From NCBI GenBank assembly GCA_028023455.1, contig JAQFVV010000042.1, forward strand, positions 6,593,922 to 6,657,921: a DNA stretch of 64,000 bases, given 5' to 3'. Under the pieces are notes generated by a model. The model was not told where the DNA came from and made no database searches. It worked only from the letters and a program-made list of their open reading frames with translations. The translations under genes were made by a program, and so were the position numbers. Positions 1 to 12,988 of this stretch are shown here, one piece after another. Source of the stretch: Epiperipatus broadwayi. Taxonomy: Eukaryota; Onychophora; Udeonychophora; Euonychophora; Peripatidae. The stretch's first letter is position 1. Each line of letters starts with the position of its first letter.

Positions 1-1014
1 ATTAGTATTCACAATTATTCATAATAAATTACCATTCAAACATTCAATATATTATACTTAAATCAGCATACGAGTATAATTATACTTTATCACTCTGCAT
101 TTACTCTAAACTTTATAACTCTAACAAATTCCTGCTGTGTCAATTAATAAAGCAGAACAATTTAACATTAAATAACTCTTATCTTACCATAAAAATGGAA
201 GACTTCAACATGTCTTATTGCAGCTTTGTCACAAAGTATTTATTTCAAAAGTTTAGGTTTCTTCCCTATTAACTCAATCTCTTTCAATATGAAAAAAAAA
301 TCCTTCTCTGATTAACTTTCCCTTCTATTCTCCTGTTCTTTACTTTATAATATTCCTCTTTCTCTATCTTGTTTCTTCTGATCATATAGCATTCAATATT
401 AAGTTAAATAAGACATTTAATGAAAAACAGAACTCCCACTTAATAACACCAATAGACTCCTTCTGAAAAGACTCACATATACTTTGAAAAAATTAAGATA
501 CTTTTTCTTATATTAGAGGAAGCTTGGTTCTTCTTTATTGACATATCATCAACAATCAGACATTTTACCTACAAAAACACATCCTTAATAAGTTTGGTAA
601 ACAAGTTGGATACATTGCATTTCAAAGTAATGAACACTTCCAGTGATCTTTCTGGATAGACTCAATTATCTTCCTCAAGCAATAATACAAGTGAACACAA
701 CTTATAGTAGTTGACTACCTGTCTATCAAGAAAGCAAGTTGATCTTGTTAATAATTATAATTGGTCTAAAATTTACATCTGATGAGCATTGAGTTATAGT
801 TTGAAAAAACTAATCTTTTCCTCTATTTTTATTAAAAACAGTATGATTACTAAAAAGATGTTATTACACATCTTCCATTTTAAATTTTGTTTATGCAAAT
901 TCTCACCTCCAAAATCAGATCCCTTCATACTTATTTGGTATTACTTAAAAAGAATATGAGATCACAAGATATAAAATAGTCTCAAACTTCATTTCTATTC
1001 CAATGCACATAGAA

Positions 1015-1450
1015 TAGGGATATTCTGAAAAGCTTGTTAAGAGCTATTGACACACTTATTATATAACATTTATAATACAAGCTCATTAAATTAAATCACA
1101 TGATATGTGACTTTATTTCCTTGCAATTACTATTATTGCTCTCAAGGCTTTGGTGATTTTATATTGCTAAAGCTATTAATATATGATGTATCTGAACTTT
1201 GTTCAGTCCTATATGGCTATTTAAGTTAGATTACTGGATTTGAATGCATATGGATGTCTGAAAATTTCAGATTTTTTACATAATAGTTAAACATTAGATA
1301 AAGTGCTAGGCCTGATATATTTTAATCTAATGCTTGAATATCCTAGTGCCTCACTGATGAAAGCCAGAGTTAGAAACTGGTCAGGATAGGGAAATTCTGA
1401 AAAGCTTGTTAAGAGCTATTAGCATGCTCATTATATATTTATAATATCAA
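1015..1450. repeat. spaced direct repeat of about 60 bp
   Basis: TTCTGAAAAGCTTGTTAAG and following AGCTATT...CATTATATA occur at 1022-1077 and again at 1394-1447, about 372 bp apart. The second copy is preceded by a CACTGATGAAAGCC sequence related to the small fold-back family at 12.8 kb. Confidence 0.7.
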
Positions 1451-4400
1451 AGTATATATGGCTATTTCTAAATTTATATTAGTGTATTTAAGCATAATAT
1501 ATAACTTATTATGCCATCCTTCAAAACAGATATGCACTATATGAACAGCTTTATCCAGTCTAACTAGTTATTTTTTCTCTAAACACTTGTCTATATTTTT
1601 GCTTATCATGTCATTGAATCCCTCATTAAGAATGAGATATAACTTCCGACTTCCCCCTATATATTCAAGTATCATTTTGCCAAGAAAGGAAGCTCCACAT
1701 ATGAAGGAGTGTCACTATTTAAGATGATAACTGATGACACAAGGAAAGCCAAGACAGTAGCTTCTATTATCATTCAATTGGACATTTAAGTTGCTTTTGA
1801 TTTTGTGCCAATAAATAAATTTCTAGAAGTACTCAGCCAACGCAAAATTCCAATTCCTTTATTTCATGATCAATTTGCTAATCAATAGAAATATATTATT
1901 CTATATTGAAAATTATTCCTTCTCACAATTCCATCTCTCAGGTTCTCACCTCAATTTATTTTTCATAGCATACATTAATCCACATTTACTTGAAATAGAA
2001 AATAAATTACCTGGTATACATCTACCTCTCATAAACCAAAAAAAAAAAAACATTTCCACACTAGAACATTTCAAGATTTCTCTCTAACTTTTAATAAAGA
2101 AAAGTCATCAGTGTGGAACATCTTTACTAGAAAGTAGATACCTTCCAATTTACTGTGCTCTGCTTGATAAATTTTGAAATCTTCCAATACATTAAGGCTA
2201 TCAGTATAAAATACTATTCTGGCTTCAATTAAAAAAGTCATAAACTTTCTTTCGAAAGCTTATCTGTCACTATATAGTAAAATTTCTCCTATCTTCTTAC
2301 TAATATTCCCAAACTCAATTTCTATGCTCCAAATTATCAACTTTGCCACCTTTTTTTTTTTAAAAAAAATATCTATCAGATACATTTGGAAGCAGTTGCC
2401 ATAAGTATGAAAAAATGCAAAAATAATAAAAATTAAATGTTCTTTCACTGCATTGTCTCTATCCTCTATCAGAAACAAATTCGTATATATCTTATTCAGT
2501 TTCATATCCAAAGACATATGCTCTACTCTAACTCTTCTTTAAAAAAGATAGGTATTGGGAGACCCATAACTTAATAACAAATACTAATCCTAAGCAAGTT
2601 TTCTATTCTTTTCTTACTTTTTCTTGTAAAGCTATAGTATAAAAATTCAGGTTCTGAAATTTGGAGTCTAAATATTTTGATTTCCTAATAAAAATCAACC
2701 TCAAAGCTTTATTATATAAAAAGGAAGAGGAAACACGAACATTTTGTTTATGAATACACTTCCTTACATACAAATTGCCATCTTATAGTAACTATTATAC
2801 AAAACCAATCTTTCACATTAGCACTTCATATTGAAAAAAAGAACCATTTACTAACAGAAGATTAAAGTATTCATCCTACTTAGCTTTTAGTTCCTGAGAT
2901 GTCATATTATATTTAATCCAACACCCCCAAAACTTATATCTCTTTTTATCAATAAGTTACTAAAAATTAAAACCAATAATCAGACCCTAGCCCCTATTAA
3001 TATTATCATAGTCAATTGAAGCCTGATCTTTCTTCCAGCATCACTGTGATATAGATTGTAATTAAGATTGTTTTCCCTCTCTTTGAAGTACATTTAACAA
3101 CCTTAATAATATATATGTATATTTAATCTTATTCACATTATTAATCACTCTTAAAATATATTTCAATTAATTTCTATTTTGTTATTTGGTCTAAAAAATA
3201 TTTCAATTAATTCTTACCATGTTATAAGCCTTTTTATTCCAATAATGGTATAATGTAACATTTAATTATTTCTTTTGCTTGTTTATTAAGTAATTGTTTT
3301 TTATGCTTAATAAAGTTATAGCGCTTATTGTTAATTTCTGTGTTTTACAAGTGGTATATATTTTGCATTAATAAGTTAATAATTAATATTTTACATATTT
3401 AAAGTTGAAATAATTTTTTAGTTTAAATTATATTTGTTTTATTTTGAGATAATGAAGACTTCATGAGACTTTTTTCTATTTGACACTATTATAAGAATAA
3501 ACTATTTATTAGTTAACAAAATTCAAATTATATATAAACAAATCTATCTTGAACATTATGATAATCTTACATAATAAAACATGAATGTAGAACAAGAATG
3601 GAAGAACTATTAAAATTGTTGAATTGTGTGAATGATCTGAACTTAAATCATTCTTTTGAGTTCATTTTACAAATATTAAATGATTAAATATTTGCTGTAA
3701 CTTTCTGGAATTTATCATAAAGTAATTTAAGTGTGTGGATTTATGTTATTTATTTATTGGGATGATGAGCTTGAGATGTGCATTGTATTTAATATTATTT
3801 TCACGTACACATAATATTAGTAATAAGTATGAATACAGGCCAAAACTCTCCATATAGTAGTGCCACTTTGTGAAGTGGTGATCATGTGATGTTTAGTGGT
3901 TTAAAAGTATGAATACAATTAAGTTATTGAACATTTGCAATAAGAATTCTGTCAATAATTCTTTTATACTGCTCAATCTCAAGTACATAGATACAGATGT
4001 AATATTACTGCTCTTATGTTAAATAATGATATGCATTGCCCATTGTTCGTATTATTGATATTTTCCATATGTTGCAAAAGAAAATTAACATAGATAACTA
4101 GTTCACTGTATACTGTAATACGTATTCATATATTTCATAGGCATATTTGTATATGCACTTGAATTGCAGACATATTTATTAGGAGATATGTATCATTATT
4201 ATGACTTACATATGACAAATATCCCACACATCCTTTGGTTGTAATTTATGTAAATGCATTTTCTCAGATCTTATCTATGCCTCTTTACAGAGAAGTGAGT
4301 GTGTGATATTGAATGAGTTACATGGTAATAAAATTGATATTTTTGCATATACTATTCCAAGATACTATGCATGCATGTTTCAGTACTTCAAGTATATTGG

Positions 4401-7400
4401 ATAATTGATTTTAAATCCTGTCAAAGAATTTAATTCTTATTTAAATATATATGAAATAGGTGATACCATGTGTATTCATATCTTTCTCATTCAATTAAAT
4501 AATTATATAGTCAGTATGTAGAATAGGATCATATATAAAAATGATATTAATCTAAAAGCTATATGCAAATTTTTACAGCGTAAGACAGTCTCATAAAATT
4601 ATTTTAACAATTAGTAGAAATATGAGACAATTGTTTTTGTAATTTGTTAGGATGCATTATAAGCACTCCTCTCAATTACTTTATTTTAATTTTCGTCATA
4701 CCAATGTGAGAAAGCAAACTACCTCTTTTATTTGTGATATTGAATTATATTATTTGATTTATGTTAATAAACATATTGCTAATCAGTTTATCTGATGTCT
4801 GATTCACTTTTAATAAATATATCATTACTGATTTCACTTTTAATAGATATTCGGATAAAGTTCACAATTATCTAACTCACTTCGTAGACTGATCAATACA
4901 ATATACTGAGACAGTTGTTTTTTATGGAATACAACATAATAGTGTGTGCTCACATATAAAGTTGAAAGGAAAAATAGAAATGAATACAAACAATTTTTTT
5001 TGTAGGTATTTATTTAAAAATATATACACTGGAATAACAGTTAGGGATAAATAATAATTTTGAATTTAAAACATTATAAATTAAATATTTAAAAAAGGTC
5101 TATTTAATGTTTATTTAGTTCTGATTTTGATAAAAAAAATGTAAAACAAACTTGTTTCCATGTTAAAATAGATAATACTGATAATTATAAAATTCCCCTA
5201 TTTTTAATTAGATTAAGATTTTTTTAAATTAAAACTTTTGATAAAATAAGTATAATATATTTTGATTTTAAATCCTACAAGCTGATGTTGTTGCAAAGGT
5301 TAAAATACTTTTAGATAAAAATTGGGTTTTAATTAAGATGAATTGAAGAGCTATTAACTTATTTTTTAAATCAAGATGAAGAAAAAGTTACTTAATTACT
5401 ATGTTTTAAATTCTATCATAGGCTATAAAGTGGATTTGAAAGAAAAAAAATCATTACAGCAATATTATTTGAGTTAAAAAGATAAGGCAGTTGTAGAGTA
5501 CCAAAAGCTGCTGTAGTTCATAATGGTAGTTTGAATTCACATGGAAGTGATCGCCATGTTTTTCTGTGATCATAACCCATATTTGTGTGCTAGATGGCCT
5601 GCTTGCCTGAAATTTATCAAATTACAAAGATTGAATGAAACCGACTGAATACCAACAGTTATTTGATTTATACCTTTCTCAAAAATGTGAATAGGAATTT
5701 ACATTACTCTATTACAGACATTATTATAATGGATCAATTCACCAAGAGATTCTAGTGATAGTCGGCTTACTGAAGTATTACCATGCTATGATTTTATAGA
5801 TGTTTTTTCTATATGCAGAGAAGCAGTCAAATTACTGTGTTGTATATATAAAGGTATACAGATATCAGCTGGTGAGTCAAATATTGAAAATATTATTTTA
5901 AATCCATAACTTTGCAGTTAAATATTTAAATAATCTATTTTAAAAATAAATAACTTTTGACTAAACTATTCAACTAAAAATAAAATAAAGAAAATGTTTT
6001 CAGTTTTATTTTATTTTGCAATTAAAAAAAGAAAACTCAGAAATCTTTTTATATTGGAGATGAAAAACAAAAGAACTTTCTAGCAATATTTTTAAAGACA
6101 TTTACAATTAAGAATTTTTTTAAAAAAAGGGAAACTTTTATACAGGATTTTCAAAGAAAGTTTCTTTAACTTTTTAAAATATGTCATTTGGTAAAAGTAA
6201 TTATAATTAGTTATGAAAATATTTTATTGAAATATCATTAAGATATAAAGGCCAATGTGTGCATACATTTGAAGGAATATCCATATATATGTTAAAGAGT
6301 TAGTCATTATGTGTTATTTAAATGAATTTTTTTTAATCTATGACTTCCAATGTTAATTTCATATTATACATGCATGTCTGGATGCTTATATGTGTTTTAT
6401 GGAAACATATAGAAATATCTGTCAATTATAATGTCATAATATATATATTGTATTAGTTTACTCAAAATTAGAATAATTAATTTATGTTTATAGCATATGT
6501 AATAGACCTTAGTTTAACTTTATTGTTTCTAATTAATAAATTTATATTTCTTTGTTTTAAGTTATTCCAGAGAATTTATTTAATATTAAAACAGGTTTAA
6601 AATATTATTATCTCTTGCCCACAATAAGTTATAAAATTCTTGCTTCCTGTACTGGATTCATGCATAATGCTTAGTTATATGGATACTGGGGCTTAAGTTA
6701 GTGTTTTGGACATCCAGATGATAATTTTGGATGGCCCAAAGGTATCACCTTTCATGCACTACATTTAATATTTTATTTTTTTGATTAGAAATTACATTTA
6801 GTTGGTCAGTACATGGCTGGAGCATTGATGATGATCAGGATATTCAAGTATCTCAGCATTTTTTTTGTTATATTCTGATGGATTAACACACAAGTCCGTG
6901 CATCCAAAATATTGTTTGTATTTCTGCCCTAAGTTTGGCGGATGATGAATGATTTCATTAGTTTCGTTTGATGCTGGGTGAACTTATAGTTAGTTTACTT
7001 CTTTGCTGATCTTTCATGCTTCTTATATATTTAAATTTGATATATTAAGTGGGGTTGATAATGATGAGTGCTACCATCCCAGAGATCATACTATTACATA
7101 CATATATAGTTTATTTATATGTGCCAAAGTATGAATGAGTAAAAATATATTCATGTAATTATTAAACAAAACTAATGCTTCCCTTACATATAAAGATCAC
7201 ATGTCATTGGGATATATTTAAATAATAGAATTAAGTGAAATTACAATTTTATGTGCAATAAAAATCAAATTATTTTATGGGTGCATGTTATGTTATTTAT
7301 AAAATCTTATGATTTAGTAGTTAGCCCATTTCACATAATTCCAATCTGGTCTAAATAAAAAATTTTTTTTCAGGTTCCGCATAAACTTACAACTTTTCCT

Positions 7401-7586
7401 TCAGATAATAGGTGAATGCTAAATCAATGGAGATGAAAGCCAGTTTGATAATTATTAATAGTTGTTTATTTCAATCTTGTTTGATTGATTATTTATTTAT
7501 TTCTGTTTGTGACAACATTATGGACAAATAAATCATATTGGATATTTGACCATCATAGTGAGTAAATGGTTATCTAGATATCATAG

Positions 7587-7650
7587 ATAGAGAATAAAAT
7601 AATAGTAGAAAATTGCTAATAGAGAATAAAATAATAGTAGAAAATTGCTA
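7587..7650. repeat. perfect 32-bp tandem duplication
   Basis: Unit beginning ATAGAGAATAAAATAATAG, at 7587-7618 and 7619-7650, without differences; a very recent duplication. Confidence 0.95.
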
Positions 7651-7706
7651 AAAATTCTTACCATTTGGCAAATCTCATAGATTGTGCCATTTTTTAATCT
7701 TCTTTA

Positions 7707-7718
7707 GGGGGGGGGGGG
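7707..7718. repeat. G homopolymer (12 G)
   Basis: Isolated run of 12 G in strongly AT-rich surroundings. Confidence 0.95.
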
Positions 7719-10700
7719 CTTTTACCTGCAGTGGGCTATTTAAAATATTTTTTTACTTTTCAATAAATAATGGAAGATGAGGTCAAATTAGCTTTAGAAT
7801 CATTGTACTAAAAGGAAATGATGACATATTGTATCATAAATTCTACAGTGAATTAGTACTTCTGAGATATCTTTGGTAATTATTCAATATTTCAATTTAT
7901 TTTATTCCAGAGCCATCTATTGTAAGATTGAATAGGCAACAAACATTAGATGATAATGCTATTTCCAGATTAGTTTCTGGGTATTGGCCATCTTCAATAT
8001 GAGAAGTAAAATTTGGATATAACACTGCCATCTATCCATTGATTACATAAGCTTTCAATAGATAGTTCTAGTATGAGGGAAATAAAATAATTAATAGATG
8101 GAGAAAAACACATGATATATTGTGGTATTCACTAATTAATATTTTTTTTTCATAATTTCATTCTATAGAGACGCTTATATATGTGTGCATGTGTATTTAA
8201 ATTTAATTAATGCAAACACAGGATTCTTTATATGTCTTCATAATTTATCATTAATTATTATAATACAGTGCATTAATGTTTACACTACGTTAATTGGAAT
8301 AAGTAAGAATTAATTTTAGAAATTGGGACGTTATCATGGATTAAAATATCTTTAGTCCTAAAAACATAACTGATTTTATAAGCATAGTCATTACATTAAT
8401 GTGAAATAATAATAAAGGCTTTGTTTTGTAATTCTAAAAAAATAATTGATATTTTATGATTCAGTAGAAGAAACTATTTTAAAAATGAACATTTAATTGC
8501 AATACTTTCTTAAGTATTAGACACTAGTATGCTAAGATTATACTACAAATAAGAACTCTATTTCTCAAGTTTAATGACTGCTTCATTTCTTCATTAGTAT
8601 TAATATAACCATTGATGACATTTCATTATATATAGTGCTTAATAAAGAGCAAACTAATTATAATTTGAATATATATATGTACATATTAATAATAGAATGT
8701 CTTTTCAAATACAAATAAAATCAATGATCTATTGGGGAAAATAGTGTTAAGATTGTAAAATGACAGTATGAAACAAACAATATATCAGATTTTAATGATA
8801 TCAAATTTGAGACTAAAGAAAGAAGATGAAAATAAGGAGAAAATGATCCATACATAACCAAAATTGAGAATTGACTGTGAAGCACTGGGAGAAATTATTT
8901 CTTCAAGGGACAATAAATTGCCATATTTTTGTTTGCAAAGTATAAAAATAAAATTCTTTTTTTTATAATATCACATCTTTTATTTCATGCTTATTGAAAG
9001 ACTTCCACTTGCTTTTCCATAATCAGAGACTTCAATCCAGATTTTATAAAAATTTAATTTTTTCTGGTTACAAGTGGGTTAGAGGGAGCTCTTCCATAGA
9101 TATTTTTAGCAAAAATAAAACAAGATAGTAAAATCATCACTTCGCTTCTGCCTAGTGATTAATGCCTTTTCCTTCAGTTTCATTTGGGGATAGTGGCTAT
9201 TGTGGAAAAGCTTTTGACTTGCTATGGAGTTATTTTACATTAAATAAAATATTTGCCTCGCCTAGTAAATTTATCAATTCACATAGACTTTAGATCTTTG
9301 ATTAAATCTTGAACTTTTTTTTGAGTTTTTATTGAAAATACAACAAAAATTCTTTAAAAGATTTCTTTATTTATTATTACTTAACTACTTTCAACATTAT
9401 GAATTTATAATTCAAATAGTATACTAAATCTATTTTCTGAAACAATTACTTTATAAGATGATTTTTTAAATACAATTATTTACTTTTACTTGCTGGATAA
9501 AACAATTGAAATTAAATTCATTTTAGTTGCAATCATCTGAAGTTGCTTAACCCTTCCTTTTTTTTTTTTTAAAAAAAGATCTGCTAATAAAATAGCTTAT
9601 AAATAAGTTTTATAACAATTTTTAAAATGTTTATGAAGTAATCATCTCAATTGGCATCCTAGAACAATAAATACCAGTAATATAGAAGCATCAAATATAT
9701 AAAACCAAATATTTAATATATTACAGAGCTATAATTTCTAATAGTATGAAACAATTCATTTTAGTACCCTTTATTAACTCATTCTTTAACTAAGGCATCA
9801 TATTTTATAATTATATTTCATCTTTCATATTTCAAAATCAAGCAAGTGAAATCTGCTTAACATAAAAAAATTCAAGCCTATTTGGATTTGCGGTTTGTAA
9901 TATTAGGATTTGACATAACTGAGGGGAGATTCTCATGACCTTGGGCCTGTAAACATTATCTTAATTCACAATTTAAAACACTAAACATCATATGATCACC
10001 ATTTCTTATGCTTGCTCATAACTGTTACTAAAACAGGCAAAACTCTCCATACAGTAGTGCCACATAGTGCAAGCCAGAGTAATCAATGGATGCCAGGCGG
10101 CTTGTTCATAAAATCCCTAACTAGTGCTTACTCGTCTTAGTTAAAATAATAAGCTAGCAGATTATAAAGATAAGGTTTCTCTGAAGAAGATAATTGCATA
10201 CAATTTCTGGTGGGTAGGAGTGAGTAGTTTTCCATCATTCTTTTATGCTCTAGATTACGAAAGAAAAAAAATATAGATACAAAATATATTTGCATAAAAA
10301 TCAATGTTTTAATTTTAGTTTCATTTTTTTAATTACAATCCAAAATATGGAAATATTTCTAGGTCAGTAATGCAAAGCATATATATCAATGAAAATAGAC
10401 ATTTTTTAAAGAAGTATGCAAATAAATTTGATAATAATAGCAAAAAAAAGTTTTGTTTGGAAGTTTATAAGAAGTTTGAATATTATGTAATTATATTCAT
10501 GAATGTTATCTATGACAATCTTTTTCATGTTATTTAATGTTCATGTTTATCCAAATGATCCATTATGAGCATGTAAATCTACTGGGCGAAAAAAGCCTCT
10601 GGATATTTGATTATTTTAATAAACCTTCACGTTTGAAATTATCATGTGATTTATTAGAGCTTATTAAAAGTTTTCTAATTTTAATGAAAGTATAAATAGT

Positions 10701-12064
10701 TCATAAATTCTCCATTGGATTACAATTTATAAAAATCAAAACTCTTGAAATATTTTATTAATAATTTTAATTCCAAAGTAAAGTTTTTGGAAATGAAACT
10801 ATTTGATTTTCTCTTGAATTGATCTTATTATTATGCTTTGTTAAGTAATAAATTCATATTGTTAGGATTATTAGCGGGAACACTTTTATTGAACATCCCT
10901 GGAAAATTGTATAGATTAATTGACATTCTTAAAAAATTATAGAAAATATGTTACAATTGCACAAATGTTAAACATCAACATAGTATTATCATCTACAAAA
11001 AACAACTGCACATACAATTTTATTTAACAATTGAAGATGTAAATTATTTTGACAGTTACTTTACATAAACGATCAGCGATATAGATGCAAACAGATCAGG
11101 ATGAGAGAAATTTCTGTATCAGTGCTTCAATTTTAGTTATAATATGCCTTCAATTCTCACCTGGCGAATGCATTACCTACATGTTAGGAATATAAATTTC
11201 AAGAGCAACTTATTTATTCTATTGTAGCTCTATTGCTTATTGTAAAATTAACTAAACAAGACATGTTAGATGTAGTACAGTTTACAATTAAACTGCTACC
11301 TAGTGCTATACAGTTTCATTCCTAGACTAGTCTCTGGCTTTGCTTTGACCTAATACACTTTACATATAGCAACAACCTTTTATTTTTTTTTTTGTACTAT
11401 CAAGCTTTTAGCCTGAATTTTAAAAACAATATTTTAAACCAAGTCGACTATAGATTTGACACAAATTCATTATCTATATATTTTGACAATCTCAAGTTTA
11501 ATAACTGTAGCAACTTCTATTCCTTGGTTAGAACTGGTATAAAACCAAAACAAATATAATGTGACTTAGCTTACACAATGCTGTTTAAGAGCCCACTATT
11601 TATTTTACTTCAACTCTTTTACACTTGTGTAATAAATAAATACTGATTGTTAAATCTTATTCATATCTCCATTCTTAGTTTTGACTTGAAGTATTCTTAG
11701 TGAGGAATTTTGAACTTACATCAGTGTATGTGGGTATTTTGGATGTAATGCACTTTTCATCAAACAATCACCTTTTGCTATTTCTTATATTATCAAACTG
11801 CCAGCCCATAATTAAGCATCTTATTTTGAATCCTAAACATTATGATTGCATAATTTCATGGATCTGTTACTCTATTTCTTTTCTATTATTATAAGTGTCA
11901 TTAAAATCTAACTGAAACTTTTAATACAGCTCTGATAATCTGTCAGCAATATATAAATGAATACACCAAGTTTTGCAATGAATACTGCTGGTCTTTTAAA
12001 CACAAGATTTTTCTTTATCATATTATCAGAAAGGTAATATGAACCAATATAATATGTTTAATAT

Positions 12065-12087
12065 TTACAATTTTATGATTATTCTTT
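12065..12087 (-). CDS. YARS2: candidate YARS2 terminal coding exon
   Basis: After a 303-bp intron, a minus-strand acceptor (ttttttcag) is followed by a short reading frame that completes the split codon and ends in TAA. It adds E-R-I-I-I-K-L. The expected end of the family resembles GKRNFYIIKW plus a few residues, so the basic start and the I-I-K run agree, but the glycine and the N-F-Y residues are not matched. An ATTAAA hexamer lies just beyond the stop (about 12056-12061), rather close for a poly(A) signal of this exon. The call is plausible but unproven; the true last exon could lie elsewhere below 12390. Confidence 0.4.
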
Positions 12088-12390
12088 CTGAAAAAAACCT
12101 GTGCAATAGCAAGACTATTGAAAGCTCTTTCTAAATAATTAAATCTATATTTATATGATAATAATAATTTAAAAAAACTTTTTTTTACCTTTTTTATTAA
12201 AATTTACACAACAATATATACAAAGTATAAAAAAAAATTTGAATTACTCATAAAGATGAATTCAAATATTAATCCATTTCACAATATAATAATTTTTCTT
12301 TCCTACAAAAAAAAAAAAAACAACGACTTATAAACATTATTTAATTAATAAATCAAAAAATATTCTATAAAAATACATCTTTTAACATAC

Positions 12391-12516
12391 CGACTCGAAT
12401 TAAAGTTAAATTATTAGGAAGAATGTGTTCTCCTAAAATAAGAATCTGGTTTGGATTAAACATTTTCCTATGATTAATTAAAAATCCACCTTTCAGTATA
12501 ACAACTTCTGCATTTT
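12391..12516 (-). CDS. YARS2: YARS2 exon: C-terminal S4-like RNA-binding domain
   Basis: This 126-bp exon encodes a split glutamine codon, 41 residues and one base. The acceptor is actttacag and the donor gtatgtta. The peptide contains ILKGGFLINHRKMFNPNQ and ILILGEHILPNNLTLIRV, matching the family pattern GGVxINxxxVxxPxxxLxxGxHIL. This is the S4-like fold that binds the variable arm of tRNA-Tyr. In human YARS2 only some 12-14 residues follow, so the coding end should be close by. Confidence 0.95.
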
Positions 12517-12776
12517 CTGTAAAGTAAAAAGATTACGAATGTGAAGACAAAAATATATATTCATATTACCATATACTTGTATCTGTTTGTGTATTTACAT
12601 ATATTTAAGTTGTAAATTTTGTTGTTGCAAGACATATATAAAGAAATTTACAGAAAGTTCAACCAGAAGATGAATTCAAGGCAATTCCATTATTTTTTTT
12701 TTGTTCACCATGGCTATGTCACCTACTGTAAGCATTAATAACTAATATGCTAGATGATAAAAATGCTTAATATATA

Positions 12777-12988
12777 CCTATTCTGTGCTTCCTATTTAAT
12801 ATCCCCAGACTAGTTTCAAGCTTATGGCTTTCATCAGTGAAGAGTTTTGCAACTAGAACATTGCAATTAAATTTTTAGAATTTAAAGCACTTTCCAGCAC
12901 TGTTAGAAGATCCAAAACTCTTCATTGATGAAAGCCATAAGCTTGAAACTAATCTGAAGATATTGGATAGGACAAGCCAGAATAGGCA
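12777..12988. repeat. hairpin repeat with about 73-bp arms
   Basis: The left arm 12777-12849 and right arm 12913-12988 are inverted copies, sharing for example TTTCAAGCTTATGGCTTTCATCA, cut here to TTTCAAGCTTATGGCTTTC. The spacer is about 63 bp. A decayed relative is at 13340-13420, and partial relatives with GATGAAAGCC or GGCTTACAGCC are near 1340-1400 and 21400-21460, so it is a dispersed small fold-back family. It lies about 260 bp upstream, in the gene's direction, of a YARS2 exon. Confidence 0.8.

Larger units (their letters stand above)
1..12064. other. AT-rich 3' flank of YARS2, no gene seen
   Basis: No exon, RNA gene or mobile element with clear ends was found on either strand. Besides the small repeats listed separately, one short dispersed repeat (AAAACTCTCCATA.AGTAGTGCCAC) occurs at about 3842 and again at about 10039. 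The short open frames here (for example 1866-2087, 2260-2517 and 11700-11894) have A/T-run composition and no recognisable domains. The far 3' UTR of YARS2 probably lies in the last few hundred bases of this stretch. Confidence 0.6.
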
